Part shown: positions 1 through 6,400 of the stretch, in pieces
How the letters are laid out: each line of letters opens with the position of its first letter
Numbering within the stretch: the first letter of the stretch is position 1
Source: Armatimonadota bacterium
GTDB lineage: Bacteria > Sysuimicrobiota > Sysuimicrobiia > Sysuimicrobiales > Humicultoraceae
Direction: 5' to 3'
Length of the DNA: 6,400 nt
Assembly (NCBI GenBank): GCA_016198805.1
Contig: JACQHU010000108.1
Location: forward strand, 1-6,400
The notes under the pieces: generated by a model
Told to the model about the DNA's origin: nothing
Seen by the model: only the letters and a program-made list of their open reading frames with translations
The model's database searches: none
Translations under genes and position numbers: made by a program

Positions 1-933
1 GAGGTCCGCGTAGTGGCGGGCCAGGACCTGGGAGAGGATCTCTCCGGGCTCCAGGCCGCGTGTCCCCGTGAGCAACACATGCTGCTGGTCCTGGATGCGG
101 CCGGCCCGGATGGTGATGAGTTCGACGCACGCCAGATCACCGGAGATCGCCGCCGCCGCGATGTCACGATCCTCCAGCTCCACGCTGGCGATCCGCTGCC
201 GTTCGGCAATCGCCTCCATGGCCTGGATCTGGTCCCGCAGCTGCGCCGCCCGCTCGTAGGCCATCGCCCCCGCCGCCGCGGCCATCTCGGCGCGCAACTC
301 GTCCAGCAGAGACGTCTGGCGGCCCTCCAGGAAGAGCGCGGCCTGGCGCACCTGCTCCTGATAGGCGTCCCCGGTGGCGCCCCACGCGACGCAGGGGGCG
401 GAGCACAGGCCCATGTCGTAATCCAGGCACGGCCGCGGCAGGTCGCGGGTGATCTCGATGGTGCACGTGCGGAGTTTGAACAGCTTGCGGATGGTGCGAA
501 TCGTCCGGCCGACCAGCTTGGGCTCGTGGTAGGGGTAGGGCCCGAAATACCGGGCGCCGTCCCGCAGAACCTTGCGCGTCATGATGATCTTGGGGAACGG
601 TTCGTTGGTCAGCTTGATGTACGGGTAGGCCTTGTCGTCCGCCATCCTGATGTTGAAGGGCGGCTGGTGCTGCTTGATGAGGTTCGTCTCCAGAATGAGG
701 GCCTCGACCTCGTTGGCCGTGACGATGGTGTCGACGTCCGCGATCCTGGGCACCAGCAGCCGCAGCCGTGGGTTGGCCTGCGCCTCGGGATCCTGGAAGT
801 ACTGGCGGACGCGCGAGCGCAGCGACGCGGCTTTGCCGACGTAGAGCACACGGCCGGCGCCGTCCTTCATCAGATAGACCCCGGGCCGCGGCGGGAGCAG
901 CCTCAGGGTCGTGCGCAGAGCCTCGGATGTCAT
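1..933 (-). CDS. uvrC: UvrABC system protein C (excinuclease subunit), 5' part
   Basis: UvrC makes the 3' and then the 5' incision around a lesion bound by UvrB. The first 311 residues are present and the frame is still open at the window edge; the family is usually about 600 residues. A GIY-YIG nuclease domain fills residues 10-95: GVY at 18-20, YVGKA at 31-35, Arg39, and the Glu-rich NEVEAL at 74-79 that holds the metal-binding Glu. Four cysteines (157, 169, 177, 181) have the 12-8-4 spacing of the cysteines reported to bind an iron-sulphur cluster in E. coli UvrC. A UVR motif, which pairs with the UvrB C-terminus, lies near 206-241. The RNase H-like nuclease and HhH domains lie outside the window. 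The ATG at 933 follows the uvrA stop by 8 bases and gives the typical start, with LLPPRPGVYLMKD at 12-24. Its Shine-Dalgarno is poor, so coupling to uvrA translation is likely (inference). Confidence 0.97.
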   Translation of the reverse strand, partial: MTSEALRTTLRLLPPRPGVYLMKDGAGRVLYVGKAASLRSRVRQYFQDPEAQANPRLRLLVPRIADVDTIVTANEVEALILETNLIKQHQPPFNIRMADDKAYPYIKLTNEPFPKIIMTRKVLRDGARYFGPYPYHEPKLVGRTIRTIRKLFKLRTCTIEITRDLPRPCLDYDMGLCSAPCVAWGATGDAYQEQVRQAALFLEGRQTSLLDELRAEMAAAAGAMAYERAAQLRDQIQAMEAIAERQRIASVELEDRDIAAAAISGDLACVELITIRAGRIQDQQHVLLTGTRGLEPGEILSQVLARHYADL

Positions 934-941
934 GGGACTGT

Positions 942-3935
<2,994 letters not shown>

Positions 3936-4343
3936 CGGTAATATCCAGCACCGCTAGTGCTCGGCGGTCGGCTCCCCGCCTTCAGCGGGCCGACCAATTC
4001 TACCATGTAGCCCTCGGGATCACGGCACCAGGCCTGGCGGGTGCCCCACGGCATGTTCTGCGGCGGCTGCTCGAACGCCACGCCCTTCTCCCGCAAGGCC
4101 GCCGCGGCCGTGTCCACGTCGGGGACCTCGAAGTGGATCTCCACGGTGTGCGGGCGAAGTGGCGGCGCCTCCCTCATGCTGTGGACGTACAGCCTCGTGC
4201 CTTCGGTGGCAAACTGGACGAAGCTCTCGTCCTCGTACTCGACGGGCAGCCCGAGGACATCGCGATAGAAGCGCACCGTTGCCTGGAAATTCCGCGCCCA
4301 CAGCGTGATGTAGGGGATGCGGCGCAGCGTGGGCATCCGTGAT

Positions 4344-4353
4344 CCCTTCCTCC
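4344..4353 (-). promoter_or_regulatory. Ribosome binding site of the VOC gene
   Basis: On the minus strand GGAGGAAGGG lies 7 bases before the ATG at 4336. It is the strongest Shine-Dalgarno in the window and decides the start against the alternative ATG at 4360, just after the HIT stop codon. Confidence 0.75.
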
Positions 4354-4360
4354 GCATCAC

Positions 4361-4792
4361 TCAGACCGCAAGTGCCTGCTTGACCCGGGCAAGGAGCCAT
4401 CGAAACACCTCCTCGGGAGGCTCTGGCTGCCTGGCATGCAGCGACCCCCAGTGCCGATCCCGGAACTCCCAGCCCTGAATCGTTCGGGGACCAGCATACC
4501 GGGGGATCATGTGCAGGTGCACATGCCGGACCGCATTGCCCAGGAACATGTAGTTCCACCAGTCAGGCTGCAACACCCGGTCGATGGCCGCACGGACCAC
4601 TCCTGCCGCCTCCCAGACTTCTTCGCGCTCCTCTGCCGCAAGCGCCAGCACATCTTCTTCATGGCGCCGCAGGGCCAGAAAGACTTTCCCGGGGTAGTCC
4701 TGGCGGTAGTTGAACCGCGCCGTCCACCACGGGAACGCTCGCAGCTCCGTGCCGTCGTCAGGGAAGCAATTACACGAGCGAATCTCTCCCAT
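4361..4792 (-). CDS. HIT-family protein (histidine triad nucleotide hydrolase or transferase)
   Basis: A 143-residue histidine triad protein. The motif HVHLHMIPRY at 90-99 gives the triad His90, His92 and His94; in this superfamily the middle His (here 92) attacks the alpha phosphate of a nucleotide substrate. Asn80 and Asn86 precede the triad and the upstream part (PGKVFLALRRHEEDVLAL, 34-51) fits the HIT core strand and helix. Relatives split ApnA dinucleotides or AMP conjugates, but the substrate cannot be read here. A CNC pair (Cys7, Cys9) lies near the N-terminus. The frame is open back to an ATG at 4879, but that would overlap the coiled-coil gene by 80 bases. The ATG at 4792 is preferred: it has GAGG 5 bases upstream and follows the previous stop by 7 bases. 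The next gene begins 24 bases after the stop. A/T-ending codons are more common here than in the uvr genes. Confidence 0.88.
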   Translation of the reverse strand: MGEIRSCNCFPDDGTELRAFPWWTARFNYRQDYPGKVFLALRRHEEDVLALAAEEREEVWEAAGVVRAAIDRVLQPDWWNYMFLGNAVRHVHLHMIPRYAGPRTIQGWEFRDRHWGSLHARQPEPPEEVFRWLLARVKQALAV

Positions 4793-4797
4793 CCGCG

Positions 4798-4801
4798 CCT
4801 C
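4798..4801 (-). promoter_or_regulatory. Ribosome binding site of the HIT gene, overlapping the upstream stop
   Basis: GAGG on the minus strand lies 5 bases before the ATG at 4792. Its first two bases are also the last two of the TGA that ends the coiled-coil gene (4802-4800). This supports the short HIT start and suggests the two genes are translationally coupled. Confidence 0.55.
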
Positions 4802-5165
4802 AGGACCTGATTCCAAGATGACGCTCGACAACCTCGACCCGCTGCTTAAGGTCGAGGAACTCATCCCGCCGCACGACATCGGTGAGAAGATACTTGACCT
4901 CCGCTAGATCGCGCTCAACCCGATCGAAGCGGCTCCCTACCGCGGAGAACTGACCTGCGACTCCCTCGAATCGCCGCTCCACCTCGGCCCGGAAGCCCGT
5001 CAGCTCCACCCGCAAACCCGTCACTTCGTGGCGGAGGCCATTGACCTGAGCCTTCAGATCAGTAACCTCTCCCCGCAGACCGGCGAACTGCTCCGCCATA
5101 TCGCTGAAGCCCCGCGACACCAAGGCCGCAAGATCATCCAGTGTCATCTGCTGCTCATTCTCCAC
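4800..5165 (-). CDS. Small coiled-coil protein of unknown function
   Basis: I do not recognise a named family. The 121 residues are almost wholly helical and charged. Residues 7-28 (MTLDDLAALVSRGF...) look like a short N-terminal helix. From Leu30 to Val97 hydrophobic residues alternate at spacings of 4 and 3 (30, 34, 37, 41, 44, 48, 51, 55, 58, 62, then one 4-residue stutter to 66, and on to 69, 73, 76, 80, 83, 87, 90, 94, 97), as in a dimeric or trimeric coiled coil. A final amphipathic stretch spans 103-117. No signal peptide or membrane segment is visible, so it is probably cytoplasmic. The start is the GTG at 5165; an in-frame TGA upstream excludes longer forms. The ATG at 5147 is a credible alternative, six codons in. 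Codons are less GC-biased than in uvrA. The gene sits 62 bases after uvrB and 7 before HIT. A structural or adaptor role is only inference. Confidence 0.75.
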   Translation of the reverse strand: MENEQQMTLDDLAALVSRGFSDMAEQFAGLRGEVTDLKAQVNGLRHEVTGLRVELTGFRAEVERRFEGVAGQFSAVGSRFDRVERDLAEVKYLLTDVVRRDEFLDLKQRVEVVERHLGIRS

Positions 5166-5227
5166 AGCCGCACCCCCGCACGGTATTGGGCGCGTTCGGC
5201 ATCGTCATCCTTCCGCACCCACCCGTT
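5166..5227 (-). other. Intergenic spacer between uvrB and the coiled-coil gene
   Basis: The largest non-coding gap in the window, 62 bases. I see no hairpin followed by a T run, no clear -10/-35 pair and no LexA-like palindrome, so readthrough from uvrB is the simplest view. A GGAAGG followed by a tiny 15-codon frame is present, but there is no reason to call it a gene. Confidence 0.5.
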
Positions 5228-6400
5228 CTATCGGCGGCGGGGGTATCGCCCTCTGGGGGCCCCGGCCCGGCGGCCCCGGCCTCCGGCAGTCGCCGCCCGC
5301 CCGCGGCCGGCGGGGGCGAAGAACGGCTCGCCCAGGCCCTTGCGCAACTCGACGATCTGGTCCCGCAAGACGGCCGCCTTCTCGAACTGCAGGTCCGCCG
5401 CCGCCTTCCGCATGGCGCGCTCCAGCGCCTCGATGGTCTGCTCCAGCTCCGCCGGAGAGAGCATCAAGAGACGCGCCACATCCCAGGGAACCTTGGCCCG
5501 CTGCGTCTCGGCCAGCTTGATCAGTTCCTCGGCCGTCAGAATCTCCGTCGATGGCTGGTAGCCCTCGATCTCCTCCGAGACCTGTTGCAGGTCAATCAGA
5601 TCCCGGATCGGCTTGACGATCGATGCCGGCGTGATCCCATGCTCTTCGTTGTAGCGCAGTTGAATGGCGCGCCGGCGGTTGGTCTCGGCGATCGCCCGGC
5701 GCATGGACTCGGTGACCTCGTCCGCGTAGAGGATGACGCGACCCGAGATGTGCCGCGCCGCCCGACCCATAGTCTGAATCAGCGCCGTCTCCGACCGGAG
5801 ATACCCTTCCCGATCGGCGTCCAGGATCGCCACCAGGGACACTTCCGGCAGGTCCAGGCCTTCCCGCAAGAGGTTGATCCCGACGATCACGTCGTAGGTG
5901 CCCAGGCGCAGGTCCTTGAGGATCTGCACTCGCTGCAGCGTGTCGATCTCCGCGTGCAGGTAATGGACTTTGAAGTCGAGTTCCTGGAGGTAGGCGCTGA
6001 GGTCCTCGGCCATCCGCTTGGTCAGGGTCGTGACCAGCGCGCGCTCGGTCTTGGCCACCTGGGTCTTGATCTCGGCGATCAGGTCGTCGACCTGCCCCTT
6101 CGCGGGGCGCACCTCGACGTAGGGGTCAACCAGCCCGGTCGGCCGCACGACCTGCTCGACCACCCTGGTGCTGACCTCCAGTTCGTGGGGCCCGGGCGTG
6201 GCCGACACCAACACCGCCTGAGGGAGGAGGGACTCGAACTCCTCCCAGGACAGGGGCCGGTTATCGCACGCCGAGGGCAGCCGGAAGCCGAAGTCCACCA
6301 GGTTCTTCTTGCGCGACCGGTCGCCTTCCAGCATCCCCTTGACCTGCGGGATGGTCACGTGGCTCTCGTCGATGACCAGCAGGAAGTCGCGCGGAAAGTA
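5228..6400 (-). CDS. uvrB: UvrABC system protein B (excinuclease helicase-like subunit), 3' part
   Basis: UvrB is the SF2 helicase-like ATPase that takes over damaged DNA from UvrA, verifies the lesion and recruits UvrC. The C-terminal 390 residues are here; about 325 N-terminal residues, with Walker A and the beta-hairpin, lie outside. Fragment numbering: Walker B DESH at 11-14, followed by VTIPQV; motif SATPGPHE at 66-73; a RecA-like second helicase domain with HAEIDTLQR (149-157), NLLREGLDLPE (176-186) and motif VI QTMGRAAR (209-216); the conserved NRRRAIQ and NEEHGITP region (241-258). A UVR motif that binds UvrC lies around 318-355 (ELEQTIEALERAM, then DLQFEKAAVLRDQI). The family normally ends near there. 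This protein continues with about 34 residues rich in Gly, Ala and Arg (357-390), ending RYPRRR before a TAG. The frame stays open up to the window edge, so the start seen near 6358 is internal. uvrB is the first gene of the cluster seen here. Confidence 0.98.
   Translation of the reverse strand, partial: YFPRDFLLVIDESHVTIPQVKGMLEGDRSRKKNLVDFGFRLPSACDNRPLSWEEFESLLPQAVLVSATPGPHELEVSTRVVEQVVRPTGLVDPYVEVRPAKGQVDDLIAEIKTQVAKTERALVTTLTKRMAEDLSAYLQELDFKVHYLHAEIDTLQRVQILKDLRLGTYDVIVGINLLREGLDLPEVSLVAILDADREGYLRSETALIQTMGRAARHISGRVILYADEVTESMRRAIAETNRRRAIQLRYNEEHGITPASIVKPIRDLIDLQQVSEEIEGYQPSTEILTAEELIKLAETQRAKVPWDVARLLMLSPAELEQTIEALERAMRKAAADLQFEKAAVLRDQIVELRKGLGEPFFAPAGRGRAATAGGRGRRAGAPRGRYPRRR

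Noticed and set aside
4793..4879. Longer HIT protein starting at the ATG at 4879
   Set aside because: The extra 29 residues are Ser-rich, overlap the coiled-coil gene, and lie upstream of a better start with its own Shine-Dalgarno.
5155..5202. Tiny minus-strand frame of 15 codons with GGAAGG upstream, ending inside the coiled-coil gene start
   Set aside because: Too short, with no known likeness; it might act as a leader that couples translation, but nothing beyond position supports it.

Overview
The window is a compact block of six genes, all on the minus strand and transcribed right to left. It is a nucleotide excision repair (NER) cluster: uvrB (3' part only), a small coiled-coil protein, a HIT-family protein, a VOC/glyoxalase-fold protein, uvrA (complete) and uvrC (5' part only). 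The DNA is strongly GC-rich (about two thirds G+C by eye). That explains the long open frames on the plus strand, which are antisense shadows of the uvr genes. A uvrB...uvrA-uvrC order, together with high GC, suggests a high-GC bacterium outside the Proteobacteria, such as a high-GC Bacillota/Chloroflexota-like or candidate-phylum lineage. The sequence alone does not settle the taxon.

Layout, in transcription order. uvrB occupies 6400-5228 and enters the window just before its DESH (Walker B) motif. After 62 bases comes a 121-residue coiled-coil protein (5165-4800). Seven bases later comes a HIT protein (4792-4361) whose ribosome binding site overlaps the preceding stop codon. Twenty-four bases later comes the VOC protein (4336-3887), behind a good Shine-Dalgarno sequence. 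Its end runs 49 bases into uvrA (3935-942) in another frame. Eight bases after uvrA, uvrC starts at 933 and leaves the window at its left edge. No terminator or internal promoter was recognised, so the spacing fits one polycistronic unit.

Function. UvrA scans DNA and loads UvrB. UvrB verifies the lesion and recruits UvrC, which makes both incisions. The three small genes between uvrB and uvrA are not standard NER parts. The HIT protein is probably a nucleotide hydrolase or transferase, the VOC protein a small metalloenzyme or binding protein, and the coiled-coil protein is of unknown function.

Most worth a second look: the second ATPase half of UvrA has lost its H-loop histidine (Leu913) in a short stretch where several normally acidic positions are Val. 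One zinc-ligand cysteine of UvrA is Asp. UvrA and UvrB both carry Arg-rich tails. I see no mobile element, CRISPR array, RNA gene or clearly new defence system.
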